Source: Actinosynnema sp042752395
GTDB lineage: Bacteria; Actinomycetota; Actinomycetes; Mycobacteriales; Pseudonocardiaceae
Reading direction: 5' to 3'
Assembly: GCF_042752395.1 (NCBI RefSeq)
Contig: NZ_JBHYXZ010000007.1
Span: 1 to 64,000, forward strand
DNA: 64,000 bases
Positions 49,073 through 57,782 of this stretch are shown here, one piece after another. Below the pieces are notes generated by a model. The model did no database searches. It was not told the DNA's origin and saw nothing but the letters and a program-made list of their open reading frames with translations. Every line of letters starts with the position of its first letter. The stretch's first letter is position 1. The position numbers and the translations under genes were made by a program.

Positions 49073-50836
49073 GTGGAGCGTCGCAGACTCATCGCCGTGA
49101 TCGGGGGCCTCGCCCTCCTGGGCGGCGCGGTGGTGCTGCTGCGCAACGAGTCCGCTCCCCCGCTGCCGGAGACCTACGAGCGGTTCCTGGCCGAGGGCGT
49201 CGAGTACGTCCCCGACACCCAACGCGTGACCGCGCCCACCGACCTCCGGCTGACCGCGCTGGACCGCACGAGCCTGCGCGCGGGCTGGACGGCCGCGGAC
49301 GGCCTCGGCCACGGCGGCTTCGAGGTGCGCTGGAACGGCCACAGCCGCCTGGTCCGCGGCACCGGGACCGAGCTGACCGACCTGGACGCGAACGCCGACG
49401 TGCGGGTCGAGGTGCGCGCCCTCGACGCGCTGGGCGGCCGGACCGGGCCCGCCACCGCCGAGGCCGTGCCGCGGCTGGCCTACGACGAGACCTGGATGGA
49501 CGGCCTGGTGGTGCCGGTCGACGTGTTCGACGGGCCCGAGGCGCTCACCCCGCGCCGGTGGCGGGTCTTCGACGGCGGCGACCCCCGCTGCCTGGGTCTG
49601 CGCCCGTTCAACGGCCGGCGGGTGGAGGTCGGCTGCGACGCCGTGGACCTGCAGTCCAACGTGCCGCTGCGGTTGCGCCCGCCCGGACCGGACGGCGCGA
49701 TCGGCCGGGTCCTGCTCACCACCGACGGCCCGATCGGGACGCGGTCGGAACAGGGCCAGGGCCAGGGCGAGATGCTGATCGCCCTGTTGCCCGAGCCCGC
49801 GCACGACCTCGGCCTGCTGGGCCGGTCGTTCCCGCCGGACGCCGTCGTCCTGCGGGTCACGCCGTTCGGCGCGCAGTTCGTCCGGGGTGACGACGAGAGC
49901 GTCGAGACGTTCGGCACCTACCCGCCGCCGACCCGGGGCGTCCGCCACCGCTGGGAGCTGCGCGTCATGCCCGACGCGGTCGTGGCGCTCCGCGACGGGA
50001 TCGCGGTGGCGAAGGCGCCGGCGACGCTGCCCTGGCGTGCGGCCCGGGTGCGGCTGGCGTTCCGGCAGGCGTCCGGCACCCTGCTGGACTCGTTCGGCAT
50101 CGGCGGCGCGGCCGGCCACCCCGAGCCGGGGTCCGTGGTCCCGCTCGGCCCCGGCACGGAGGAGGGCGGCGCGACCTCGCTGGGCAACGTGGCGGACTCC
50201 CGGCTCGCGGGCGCGACCTCGGTGCGCGTGGTCGCGTCCGTGGTCGCCGAACGCGCCGCGCCGATCACCGTCGAACTGGGCTCGCGGTCCGCGCCCGCGC
50301 TGCCCCTGCAACCCGACCGCGCGCTGGACCCGAACCGCCCGTCCGCCTTCTACGCCGACTTCCCGCTGCCCGCCCCGGAGCGCAACCCCGAGGTCAGGCT
50401 GCGCTCCGACGTCCGCGTCACCGCCTTCCAGGCGCACGCCGTGGTCGCCGACGGCCCGGACGCCCGCCCGCCCGTGCCCCGGCTCGCCGACCGCGCGTCG
50501 CCCGGTCCGGCCGTGCCGACGCCCGCGGTGTCCGTGGTGCACGAGACGTCCGAGGGCGCGGAGTTCCCGCGCGAGGGCAGGGTGCGGTTGACCGTGGAAC
50601 TCGCCGACACCGACGCCGGCGAGGTCGCCGCCGTGCGGGGGGTCGAGGTGGACCTCGACGGCGAGCGGATCGCCACCCTGCCCACGAACGGCTCGGCGGG
50701 CGGCCGGCACGAGTTCCTGGTCGGCCTCGCCGACCTGTCGAGCGGGCGGCACGAGTTCGACGTGCGGGTGCGGCCGGTCGACGGAGGGCTCGGCGTGCGG
50801 TCGGCCCGGCAGGCGTTCCAGATCCGCCCGCTGTAG
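49073..50836 (+). CDS. membrane-anchored FN3/lectin-like protein, paralog 1
   Basis: 587 residues. A basic N-terminus and one membrane helix (LIAVIGGLALLGGAVVLL) are followed by an FN3-like domain (about 50-130; FEVRWNGHSRLV... VEVRALDALGG). Next comes a jelly-roll/concanavalin-like domain containing RHRWELRVMPDAVVALRDGIAV, and C-terminal beta-sandwich domains ending in SGRHEFDVRVRP. There is no catalytic signature. It shares layout and motifs with the next gene, so the pair arose by duplication. The topology suggests an external domain anchored in the membrane. Family function is unknown to me. Confidence 0.75.
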   Translation: MERRRLIAVIGGLALLGGAVVLLRNESAPPLPETYERFLAEGVEYVPDTQRVTAPTDLRLTALDRTSLRAGWTAADGLGHGGFEVRWNGHSRLVRGTGTELTDLDANADVRVEVRALDALGGRTGPATAEAVPRLAYDETWMDGLVVPVDVFDGPEALTPRRWRVFDGGDPRCLGLRPFNGRRVEVGCDAVDLQSNVPLRLRPPGPDGAIGRVLLTTDGPIGTRSEQGQGQGEMLIALLPEPAHDLGLLGRSFPPDAVVLRVTPFGAQFVRGDDESVETFGTYPPPTRGVRHRWELRVMPDAVVALRDGIAVAKAPATLPWRAARVRLAFRQASGTLLDSFGIGGAAGHPEPGSVVPLGPGTEEGGATSLGNVADSRLAGATSVRVVASVVAERAAPITVELGSRSAPALPLQPDRALDPNRPSAFYADFPLPAPERNPEVRLRSDVRVTAFQAHAVVADGPDARPPVPRLADRASPGPAVPTPAVSVVHETSEGAEFPREGRVRLTVELADTDAGEVAAVRGVEVDLDGERIATLPTNGSAGGRHEFLVGLADLSSGRHEFDVRVRPVDGGLGVRSARQAFQIRPL

Positions 50837-50901
50837 GGGCCGGCCGGCCGTTCTTGGTCTCGGCTCGGCAACGACGCGGTGATCCGCGTCACGACGACAC
50901 C

Positions 50902-50907
50902 TAACTT
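50902..50907 (+). promoter_or_regulatory. -10 box TAACTT, leaderless start for paralog 2
   Basis: TAACTT, 6 nt, then ATG 50914. Each of the two paralogs has its own promoter box. Confidence 0.55.
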
Positions 50908-50913
50908 GACCCC

Positions 50914-52704
50914 ATGCGACGTCGTCGGATCGCCCTCATCGCCGCCGGGGTGGTGCTGTTCGCCGGGGTGATCGCCGCGCTGCGGTCCACCGGGATCGGC
51001 GAACCCGTCACCGCGACGAGCACGTCCGCGCCGCCCCCGACGTCGCTCGCCCCGTACGCGGCCGAGGGCGTGCTGGTCCCGACGGCGGGACCGCTGCCCG
51101 AGTCGCCGCGCGGGCTGACCGTGACGTCCGGGCCGCGCCGGCTGCAGCTGCGGTGGTCCGGCGACGCGCCGGGGTACGAGGTGCGCTGGGGCGACGGCCG
51201 CTCCCGCCTGATCACCGAGCCCGTCACCCAGATCGACGGGCTCGAGGACGAGCGGATGTACGAGGTCCAGGTGTCCGCGGTGGACGGGTTCGGGCAGCGT
51301 TCCGCGCCTGCGAAGGCCACCGGCACCCCGCACGCGTCGCCGGACCGCGACTACGCGCTGGAGGACCGGTTCGACCAGCCCGACGCGCCCGACCCGAGGC
51401 GGTGGCGGTTGGCGTCGCGGGGCAACTGCGCCCGCGCCACGCCCGGTCGGGACGACGACGGACGGCGCCTGGTGCTCGGCAACAACTGCGCGGCGGCCCC
51501 GGCGACGTTGCGGTCGCGCACGCCGTTCGTGCTGCGCGACGCCGACGAGCTGGGCCGGTTCGTGGTGGACACCGACGCGCCCGGCGGTGACGGCGAGCTG
51601 ATGCTCGACCTCGTGCCGGGGCCGGTGTCGCTGGTCAGCGGCGACGCGCTGCCGCCGGACTCGGTGCGGCTGCGGGTGGCGACGGGCGCCGGGGCGACGT
51701 CCGTGCAGGTGGTCGTGCCCGCCGGGACGCCGACCTCGGTGGTGCGCCCGCTGCCCGCGTTGGAGACCGGGATCAGCCACCGGTGGGAGCTGGTGCTGCG
51801 GCGCGACGGGGTGCGGGTGCTGTTCGACGGCGACGTGGTGGCGACCAGCCCGGCGGTGCCGGCGTGGCGCGAGGCGACCGCGCTGGTGTCGGTCGCCGGG
51901 CCGACCGGGCAGCGCGCGGCGGTCGACCTGATCGCGTTCGACGCGGCGGCGGCGACCGCGCCCCCGTGGGTGCCGGGGCCGCAGGTCGAGGTGCTGGTGG
52001 CGGTCGAAGCGCCCGCGGCCGCGGCGTCGACCCCGTTGCCGGGCGTCACGGGCGGGCAGTTGCGGATGGCGCTGCTGCACACCGACGCGTCACCGGAGGC
52101 GCCGCGGTTCAGCGTGTCGGTGGCCGGGGTCGTGGTGCCGCTGCGGGCCGCGATGGACGGTGCGCCGTGGCGGGCCGGCGTGGCCTACCCGGTGGTGGCG
52201 GACCTGCCGGCGGAGGCGCTGCGGGTCGGGCCGTCGGGGAAGCTCGCGGTCACCCTGCTGACCGGGCTGCGGGTGCAGGCCACGCACGTGGACCTGGAGT
52301 TGAGCGGGTCGTCCACCGGCACGCCGGGCCCGGCCCCCGCGCCGCCGCACGCCGACGAGCCCGAACTGGCCCGGGTGAACGGCACGGTGCTCGACGCGAG
52401 CGGCCGGACCGTGCCCGAGGGCGCGGCGGTGCAGCGCGGGCGGATGGTGTTCGACCTGGCGCTGGAGGGCCGGCCCGGCGTGGCGTTGGCGGGGTTGGCC
52501 GGGTTCAGCGTGCGGGTGGACGACGACCGGGTGGCCGTGGTGCCGACCGCGGCGGGCGGGCCGGGGATCGCCGGGAAGTACCGGTTCGCGCTGAACACCG
52601 GCGGCCTGTCGCCCGGGCCGCACATGATCGAGGTGCGGCTGTTCGGCACGTCCGCCGAGACCCGCCCCACCTCGGCCTACATCCCGTTCTTCGTCGGCCG
52701 GTGA
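50914..52704 (+). CDS. membrane-anchored FN3/lectin-like protein, paralog 2
   Basis: 596 residues. The N-terminal helix is IALIAAGVVLFAGVIAAL, then an FN3-like domain (YEVRWGDGRSRLI... YEVQVSAVDGFG), a jelly-roll domain with SHRWELVLRRDGVRVLFDGDVV, and a C-terminal domain with KYRFALNTGGLSPGPHMIEVRLFG. Residue-level similarity to paralog 1 is greatest in the HRWEL segment and FN3 region. The external part may bind a ligand or polymer; nothing more can be said. Confidence 0.75.
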   Translation: MRRRRIALIAAGVVLFAGVIAALRSTGIGEPVTATSTSAPPPTSLAPYAAEGVLVPTAGPLPESPRGLTVTSGPRRLQLRWSGDAPGYEVRWGDGRSRLITEPVTQIDGLEDERMYEVQVSAVDGFGQRSAPAKATGTPHASPDRDYALEDRFDQPDAPDPRRWRLASRGNCARATPGRDDDGRRLVLGNNCAAAPATLRSRTPFVLRDADELGRFVVDTDAPGGDGELMLDLVPGPVSLVSGDALPPDSVRLRVATGAGATSVQVVVPAGTPTSVVRPLPALETGISHRWELVLRRDGVRVLFDGDVVATSPAVPAWREATALVSVAGPTGQRAAVDLIAFDAAAATAPPWVPGPQVEVLVAVEAPAAAASTPLPGVTGGQLRMALLHTDASPEAPRFSVSVAGVVVPLRAAMDGAPWRAGVAYPVVADLPAEALRVGPSGKLAVTLLTGLRVQATHVDLELSGSSTGTPGPAPAPPHADEPELARVNGTVLDASGRTVPEGAAVQRGRMVFDLALEGRPGVALAGLAGFSVRVDDDRVAVVPTAAGGPGIAGKYRFALNTGGLSPGPHMIEVRLFGTSAETRPTSAYIPFFVGR

Positions 52705-52716
52705 GAGGATGGGCGC

Positions 52717-53901
52717 ATGTCGCGCCCCCTCCTCCTCGACGCCGCCCGCACCCCGTTCGGCCGCTACCGCGGCGGGTTGTCGGGCGTGCGGGTGGACGAC
52801 CTCGCCGCGCTGCCGATCGTGGAGCTGCTGCGGCGGCACCCGTCGCTCGACCCGGCGTCGATCGACGACGTGCTGCTCGGCAACACCAACGGCGCGGGCG
52901 AGGAGAACCGGAACATCGGGCGGATGGCCGCGCTGCTGGCCGGGCTGCCGACGTCCGTGCCCGGCGTGGCGGTGAACCGGCTGTGCGCGTCCGGCGGCGA
53001 GGCGATCGTGCAGGCCGCGCGGGCGCTGGCGCTCGGCGACGCGTCGCTGGTGATCGCCGGTGGCGTGGAGGGCATGACGCGGGCACCGTTCGTCGTGCCG
53101 CGGCCGGACCGGCCGTTCGCCGACCGGTTGGAGCCGGTGTCGACGGCGCTCGGGTGGCGGCTGGTGAACCCGCGGATGAAGGCGGAGTGGACCGTGCCGC
53201 TGGGGCGTGCGGCGGAGGACGTCGCGGTGGCGCTGGGGATCACCCGCGAGCAGATGGACCAGTTCGCGCTGCGGTCGCACCGGCGGGCGTCGGCGGCGTG
53301 GGACGCGGGCGTGCACGACGGGTTCGCGTTCCCCGTGCAGCTGCCGGAGGGCGCGCCCGTGCGGCGGGACGAGTCGGTGCGGCCGGAGACGTCGGCGGAC
53401 AAGCTGGCGAAGCTGAAGTCGGCGTTCTCGGAGGGCGGGCCGGTGACCGCGGGCAACTCGTCGCCGCTGAACGACGGCGCGGCGGCGGTGCTCATGGGGT
53501 CGGAGGAGGTCGCGGCGTCGCTGGGCATCACGCCGCTGGGCGAGTTCCTGGGGTCGGCCGTGACGGCGGAGGACCCGCAGCGGTTCACGCTGGCCCCGGT
53601 GTCGGCGATCCGGAAGCTGCTGGGGCGGTTGCGGATCGAGTCGGCCCAGGTGGACCTGTGGGAGATCAACGAGGCGTTCGCGGCGATGGCGCTGTCGGTG
53701 CTGCACCACCTGCCCGAGGTGGACCGGGAGAAGGTGAACGTGCACGGCGGGGCGATCGCGTACGGCCACCCGCTGGGCGCCTCCCTGCCGCGCGTGATCG
53801 TGGACCTGTGCCGGCACCTGCGGGCGCGGGGCGGTGGCCTGGGCGTGGCGGCGGCGTGCGTCGGCGTGGGTCAGGGCATGGCGGTCGCCGTCCGGGTGTG
53901 A
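52717..53901 (+). CDS. thiolase family acetyl-CoA acyltransferase
   Basis: 394 residues. Cys90 is the acyl-carrying nucleophile (RLCASGGEA); His in GHPLGAS and the second Cys in ACVGVGQGMA complete the site (the usual GGGQG is GVGQG here). It resembles PcaF/FadA-type thiolases that release acetyl-CoA from 3-oxoacyl-CoA. ATG 52717 was picked because the family N-terminus is RPLLLDAARTPFGR; GAGGAT lies 6 nt upstream. No beta-oxidation partner is adjacent. Confidence 0.92.
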   Translation: MSRPLLLDAARTPFGRYRGGLSGVRVDDLAALPIVELLRRHPSLDPASIDDVLLGNTNGAGEENRNIGRMAALLAGLPTSVPGVAVNRLCASGGEAIVQAARALALGDASLVIAGGVEGMTRAPFVVPRPDRPFADRLEPVSTALGWRLVNPRMKAEWTVPLGRAAEDVAVALGITREQMDQFALRSHRRASAAWDAGVHDGFAFPVQLPEGAPVRRDESVRPETSADKLAKLKSAFSEGGPVTAGNSSPLNDGAAAVLMGSEEVAASLGITPLGEFLGSAVTAEDPQRFTLAPVSAIRKLLGRLRIESAQVDLWEINEAFAAMALSVLHHLPEVDREKVNVHGGAIAYGHPLGASLPRVIVDLCRHLRARGGGLGVAAACVGVGQGMAVAVRV

Positions 53902-53931
53902 GGTCCGCCCGACCGGCCGTCCCGCGGGGCC

Positions 53932-54555
53932 TCAGATCCGGTAGGCGATGCGGGGGTAGTCGATCACCAGGCCGGTCCGGTCCACGGTGATGTCCTGCTC
54001 GAACTCGCCGTGCGTGAACGAGACGACCGAGCGGTCCTCGCCGACCGACACCGTGCGGTAGCGCTGGCGGACCAGCTGGACCGACAGGTCCGGCAGGGTC
54101 ACGTAGACGACCGGGATCTCGTGGTCGCCCTCCTCCAGCTGGAGGTTGAGCCGACGGATCGGGATGGCGTTGAACAGGACCGCGAACTGCACGTCCACGT
54201 CCACCGCGCCGTCGAAGTCGGCCCGCTCCGCGCCCTGGCCGTGGTCGACCAGCCAGATGCCCTCCGGCGACCGGCTGACCGAGATCTGCCGCTCCTCCGA
54301 CACCGTGGCGGTCCGCAGCAGCAGCCGCTTCACCGCGCCGGTCTCGCCGACCGACACCTCGAACGACCCGCTGAACTGCTCGGCCGGACCGGCGGTCACC
54401 AGGCGGCCCGAGGCGCGCAGCTTGCGCTCCGACAGCAGGAAGCGCACCTGCTCCAGCCTGGGCACGTCGTAGCCCTGCCAGGTCACCATCTGCGCGGTGG
54501 CGGCACGCGTCTCACCGCTCGGGGTGACCCGCTCAGCCGTGTTGAACGAGTTCAC
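53932..54555 (-). CDS. putative glycolipid-binding protein
   Basis: 207 residues, no signal peptide. The sequence MVTWQGYDVPRLEQVRFLLSERKLRASG, FDGAVDVDVQFAVLFNAIPIRRLNL and VYVTLPDLSVQLVRQRY matches the glycolipid-binding domain family (DUF1089, named from a Salmonella member). Its cellular role in actinobacteria is not established. GTG 54555 overlaps the stop of the small antitoxin-like gene (GTGA), so the two are coupled. Confidence 0.8.
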   Translation of the reverse strand: MNSFNTAERVTPSGETRAATAQMVTWQGYDVPRLEQVRFLLSERKLRASGRLVTAGPAEQFSGSFEVSVGETGAVKRLLLRTATVSEERQISVSRSPEGIWLVDHGQGAERADFDGAVDVDVQFAVLFNAIPIRRLNLQLEEGDHEIPVVYVTLPDLSVQLVRQRYRTVSVGEDRSVVSFTHGEFEQDITVDRTGLVIDYPRIAYRI

Positions 54556-54725
54556 TCTCCACCCGGAAGGATGTTCTTGGCCTGCTCGGCCACCGCCTGG
54601 ACCTGCTCCTCGTGCCCGATCCTGCCCGCGACGAACCCGGCGGCCCGGTCGATGCCCGCATCGACCGCCTCGTGGTGCTGCTCCAGCAGCTCGGACGCCT
54701 TGTTCTTGATCTCGTCGAAGTTCAT
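54552..54725 (-). CDS. MT0933/Rv0909-like small protein
   Basis: 57 residues beginning MNFDEIKNKASELLEQHHEAV, with DRAAGFVAGRIGHEEQ in the middle. It matches the MT0933-like antitoxin family, but members are widespread and no toxin is next to it here. It is coupled to a glycolipid-binding gene instead. GAGGAGCG precedes ATG 54725. Confidence 0.75.
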   Translation of the reverse strand: MNFDEIKNKASELLEQHHEAVDAGIDRAAGFVAGRIGHEEQVQAVAEQAKNILPGGE

Positions 54726-54795
54726 CGCGCTCCTCACACACGGTCCTGGGGCAGGCTACCCGAATCGATCCCCCGACCCCAGACCCCCGAACGCG

Positions 54796-54831
54796 GGAAC
54801 GGCCCCCCGGGAGTTCCCGGGGGGCCGTTCC
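54796..54831. terminator. perfect 17-bp hairpin after the adhesin gene
   Basis: Arms 54796-54812 and 54815-54831 are perfect complements with a 2-nt loop (stem GC-rich, GGAACGG at the base). It lies 13 nt past the adhesin stop and can act on both strands, which matters because the MT0933-like gene starts just beyond it. Confidence 0.75.
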
Positions 54832-54843
54832 GGTCGTTCAGGC

Positions 54844-56094
54844 TCAGGCAGCGCGCTTGCGGCGCACGAACAGCAGCGCACCCGCGCCGGCGCCCAGCAG
54901 GCCGATGCCGATCAGCAGCGGCACGAAGATCGACGCACCGGTGTTGGCCAGGTCGTCGTCGTTGCCGCCACCGGACGCGACCGCGGTGGTGGTCGTCGTC
55001 GGGGCCGTGGTCGTGGTGGTCGGCGAGGTGGTGGTGGTCGCCTCGGTCGTGGTGGTCACGACGGTGCCCTGGACCCACTCGGCCTTGGCCGGGACCTCGA
55101 CGTTCACCGGCTCGGAGGTCGCGATGACCAGCGACTGGGTCTCCTGCTTCGGGTTCTCGGAGACGAACAGGCGGCCGGAGCGCAGGCTCGCGCCCGCCTT
55201 GACGACCAGCTCCAGCTCACCGGGCTCCACGCCCTCGTCGACCTTGACCCAGACCTCGGCCGCCTTGACCGTGGCAGCGGCCGACATCTGGCCCGCCTTC
55301 ACGGTCTGGAACGGGTTGCCGTCCTTGTCCACCAGCGTCACGCCCTCGGGCAGGGCGGTGACCAGCTGGACCTCCTCGGCCGTGGTCGTGATCTTGAACG
55401 GGCCGAACGTGCTGCCGATCTCGCCCTTGAGCAGGTTCGGCTCGATGGCGAGGTCCGGCTTGACGTCCTTGATGTCCTGGGCCTTGGTCGTCAGGTACTC
55501 GTAGACCTTGTAGACCAGCTCGTCGACCGTGCCGCCGTTGACGTCCTCGGTCTCGGCGGTGGAGTTCTCCTTGCGGAGGTCGACGCCGTCGCTGAAGTGC
55601 CACACGGCCGCCTGCGCGCCGGCGATGAGGATGCTCTTCTTGTTGTCCGGGTCCAGGCCGTACAGCTTGTACGCGTCGGCCGCGTCGAGCGCCGGGTAGC
55701 TGTTCTGCAGCACCCAGTTGACCTTGCCCGCGTTCTCCTTGAACTTGGTGTGCGGGTTCGGGTGCTGGTCCCACGGCACCTCTTCGAGCTTGCGGCCGTC
55801 GTAGAGCGGCGTGGGCAGCTCGACGCAGTAGGCGCGGGCGATCTGGCCCTCGCCGCCTTCCACGATCTTGAGGCCGATGAGTTCCGCGTTGACCGGCTCG
55901 CCGGTCTTGTGGTTCGGCAGCTCGACCGGCTTGCCGTCGCGCTCGAGGTAGATGCCCATGCCGCGCTCGTCGGCATCCTTGTGCGGCTCCACCTTCACGT
56001 CGCCCGCGGCGGCCGCGGGAAGCGCCGACATCAGAACGAGGCCGGCGCCGAGGATCACAGCGCCGAGGCGCTTCACAGTCGACCGGGATGCCAT
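54844..56094 (-). CDS. thioester-domain surface adhesin with LAXTG sorting signal
   Basis: 416 residues. The signal peptide is LGAVILGAGLVLMSALPAAAA. A TQXA-type thioester domain follows, with Cys90 (ARAYCVEL) and Gln161 (AGAQAAVWHF), which in this family join as an internal thioester able to bond covalently to host or surface amines. After stalk domains there is a Thr-rich linker (TTTTEATTTTSPTTTT) and the sortase motif LANTG (382-386), a membrane helix and RRKRAA. LAXTG is preferred by class E sortases in actinobacteria. AAGGAG precedes ATG 56094. No sortase gene is in the window. Confidence 0.9.
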   Translation of the reverse strand: MASRSTVKRLGAVILGAGLVLMSALPAAAAGDVKVEPHKDADERGMGIYLERDGKPVELPNHKTGEPVNAELIGLKIVEGGEGQIARAYCVELPTPLYDGRKLEEVPWDQHPNPHTKFKENAGKVNWVLQNSYPALDAADAYKLYGLDPDNKKSILIAGAQAAVWHFSDGVDLRKENSTAETEDVNGGTVDELVYKVYEYLTTKAQDIKDVKPDLAIEPNLLKGEIGSTFGPFKITTTAEEVQLVTALPEGVTLVDKDGNPFQTVKAGQMSAAATVKAAEVWVKVDEGVEPGELELVVKAGASLRSGRLFVSENPKQETQSLVIATSEPVNVEVPAKAEWVQGTVVTTTTEATTTTSPTTTTTAPTTTTTAVASGGGNDDDLANTGASIFVPLLIGIGLLGAGAGALLFVRRKRAA

Positions 56095-56487
56095 TTGTCT
56101 CCTTGAGGCTCGCGAGGGTAGCCCGTTGGTGTGGTTCAAGGCGGCGGTCCGTGTCGATCGGGGAGCTACTCGGCAGCAGTGCTCCGGCACCGAATCGACA
56201 GGAATCAGCCGAACACTAGCGGATCGACCCTCACCCGATCGAGAAAGGTGCCCACTGGCGCAGAACGAGGTCCGACGTGCGGAAACATCATCCCGCAATC
56301 CACTGTGGATGATCGAAGGCCCTCGACGCGGCGTCGGGAACGCGGTGCGCGCGCCCGGTTCGACGGGGGTCGAACCGGGCGCGGATCGCCTTCACGTCGG
56401 CGTTTCCGCAGCTCACTTCCTCCACTGTGGAATGCACGTAATAGCCGGCGACCCGGTTTCGAGGCCACACCGTTGCCAAACGGTGAT
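56095..56487. other. 393-bp palindrome-rich intergenic
   Basis: No gene is seen. It contains two identical 11-bp palindromes TCCACTGTGGA (56299-56309 and 56421-56431) on either side of a 15-bp hairpin (56350-56383). It serves as the upstream region of the adhesin and the 3' side of the methyltransferase gene. Confidence 0.55.
56350..56383. terminator. 15-bp hairpin, arms CGCGCCCGGTTCGAC
   Basis: Perfect stem 56350-56364/56369-56383 with GGGG loop, 105 nt past the methyltransferase stop. Possibly its terminator. Confidence 0.5.
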
Positions 56488-57699
56488 CTAGGCGACCAAA
56501 GCGGACGGTGTGACCGGGCGGATGTCCCCGACCCGCAACGACGTGCCGGGCAGGCACAGGTCGCGCGCCGTCGGCGGTTGGCCGGTCAACATCCACTTCA
56601 CCAGGGCCGCGAGCTGGAACGAGATCAGCGGCGGCACGGCGTCGCCCAGGTGCCGGTAGGCGTTGCCGATCACCGACACGTCGAAGCGGAACCGGCGCGG
56701 GAAGCCCTGCAGCAGCGCCATCTCCCGCACCGTGCACAGCCGGTGCTGCTCGGGGTGCGCGTAACGGCCGTTGCCGACGTGGCCGCACTCCCGCTTGATG
56801 GTGCGCGCCGGCTCGTCCCACCACATCCGGCCGTACACGTCCGGGTGCGAGCCCCACTTGCCCTCTTGGATGATCTTGCGCTGCGCCGGGTTGAGCAGCA
56901 GCTCGGCCGGCGAGCCGACCAGGTCGCCCCACGACCCGCCGTCCGCCGGGATGGCGCGCATCCGGTCCAGCGACCGGTCCCGCCGGAACGACGGCGACAC
57001 GTGCATCGCGTCCTCGGGGTGCGCCTCGCCCGCCTCCACCGGCGGCAGCTTGCCGATCGCCCGCCGCACGGTCACCGCGCCCGGCCGGACCTCCCAGCCG
57101 TGCCACAGGTCCTCCAGCGTCCGCAGCGGCACGCCCGCGTCCACCGCGACGACCATCGCCCGCTCCCGCAGCTGCGGCAAGCCGAAGCGGGACAGCATGT
57201 GCGTGCTCGCGTCCACTTCGTACCCCAGCTCGAGCAGCTGCTCGGCCAGGCCGTCCAGGTGGTGCCGCTGCTTGCCCTTGACCAGCTCGCGCGCGTTCTC
57301 CAGCAGCAGCACCCGCGGCCGGAACTCGGCCACGTACGCGGCGACGCGGCCCACCAGCGAGTTGCGCGGGTCGTCGCGCAGGTGGTTGGCGGGCGCGATC
57401 CGGGTGAAGCCCGAGCACGGCGGGCACGCCACCAGCACGTCCAGCTCGCCGCGCCGCAGGTTCCACAGCTGCCGCAGCACGGCGGGGTCGAGCCGGCCCA
57501 GGTCCACCTGCAACGGGTCGACGCCGATGTTGTCCCGGTAGATCCCGTTGCAACGCAACGAACCCAGCCGCGACGACGGCTTGCCGATCTGCGCGTCGGC
57601 CGCGCCGACGATGGTGAAGTCGCGGTGCGCCTGGAAGCCGAGGCTCATGCCGCCGGCGCCGGAGAACAGGTCGACGACCTTGAAGGTGGGTCCGCGCAC
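56488..57699 (-). CDS. C5-cytosine DNA methyltransferase
   Basis: 403 residues. Motif I is FSGAGGMSLGF (12-22), motif IV PPCSGF with catalytic Cys95, motif VI ENARE (134-138), motif VIII QLRER (176-180), and the C-terminal PARTIKRE / GNAYRHLGDAVPP are motifs IX-X. The target recognition region lies between VIII and IX. It transfers a methyl group from SAM to cytosine C5. No endonuclease gene is recognisable beside it, so it may be a solitary methylase. GTG 57699 has TACGAT 6 nt upstream. Confidence 0.94.
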   Translation of the reverse strand: MRGPTFKVVDLFSGAGGMSLGFQAHRDFTIVGAADAQIGKPSSRLGSLRCNGIYRDNIGVDPLQVDLGRLDPAVLRQLWNLRRGELDVLVACPPCSGFTRIAPANHLRDDPRNSLVGRVAAYVAEFRPRVLLLENARELVKGKQRHHLDGLAEQLLELGYEVDASTHMLSRFGLPQLRERAMVVAVDAGVPLRTLEDLWHGWEVRPGAVTVRRAIGKLPPVEAGEAHPEDAMHVSPSFRRDRSLDRMRAIPADGGSWGDLVGSPAELLLNPAQRKIIQEGKWGSHPDVYGRMWWDEPARTIKRECGHVGNGRYAHPEQHRLCTVREMALLQGFPRRFRFDVSVIGNAYRHLGDAVPPLISFQLAALVKWMLTGQPPTARDLCLPGTSLRVGDIRPVTPSALVA

Positions 57700-57705
57700 C
57701 GGGTG

Positions 57706-57711
57706 ATCGTA
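57706..57711 (-). promoter_or_regulatory. -10 box TACGAT, leaderless start for methyltransferase
   Basis: TACGAT on the minus strand, 6 nt, then GTG 57699. The divergent gene's TACGTT box is 59 bp away. Confidence 0.6.
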
Positions 57712-57769
57712 CGGTGGCCGCGCCACCCACAGGCGAGTGATCCCACCGGTACCGGTCCGGGAGATCGCG

Positions 57770-57775
57770 TACGTT
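57770..57775 (+). promoter_or_regulatory. -10 box TACGTT, leaderless start for the 57783 gene
   Basis: TACGTT, 7 nt, then ATG 57783. Confidence 0.5.
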
Positions 57776-57782
57776 GCGCGCC

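Noticed and set aside
54552..54725. Toxin-antitoxin module
   Set aside because: No toxin-like gene is adjacent; the partner is a glycolipid-binding protein.
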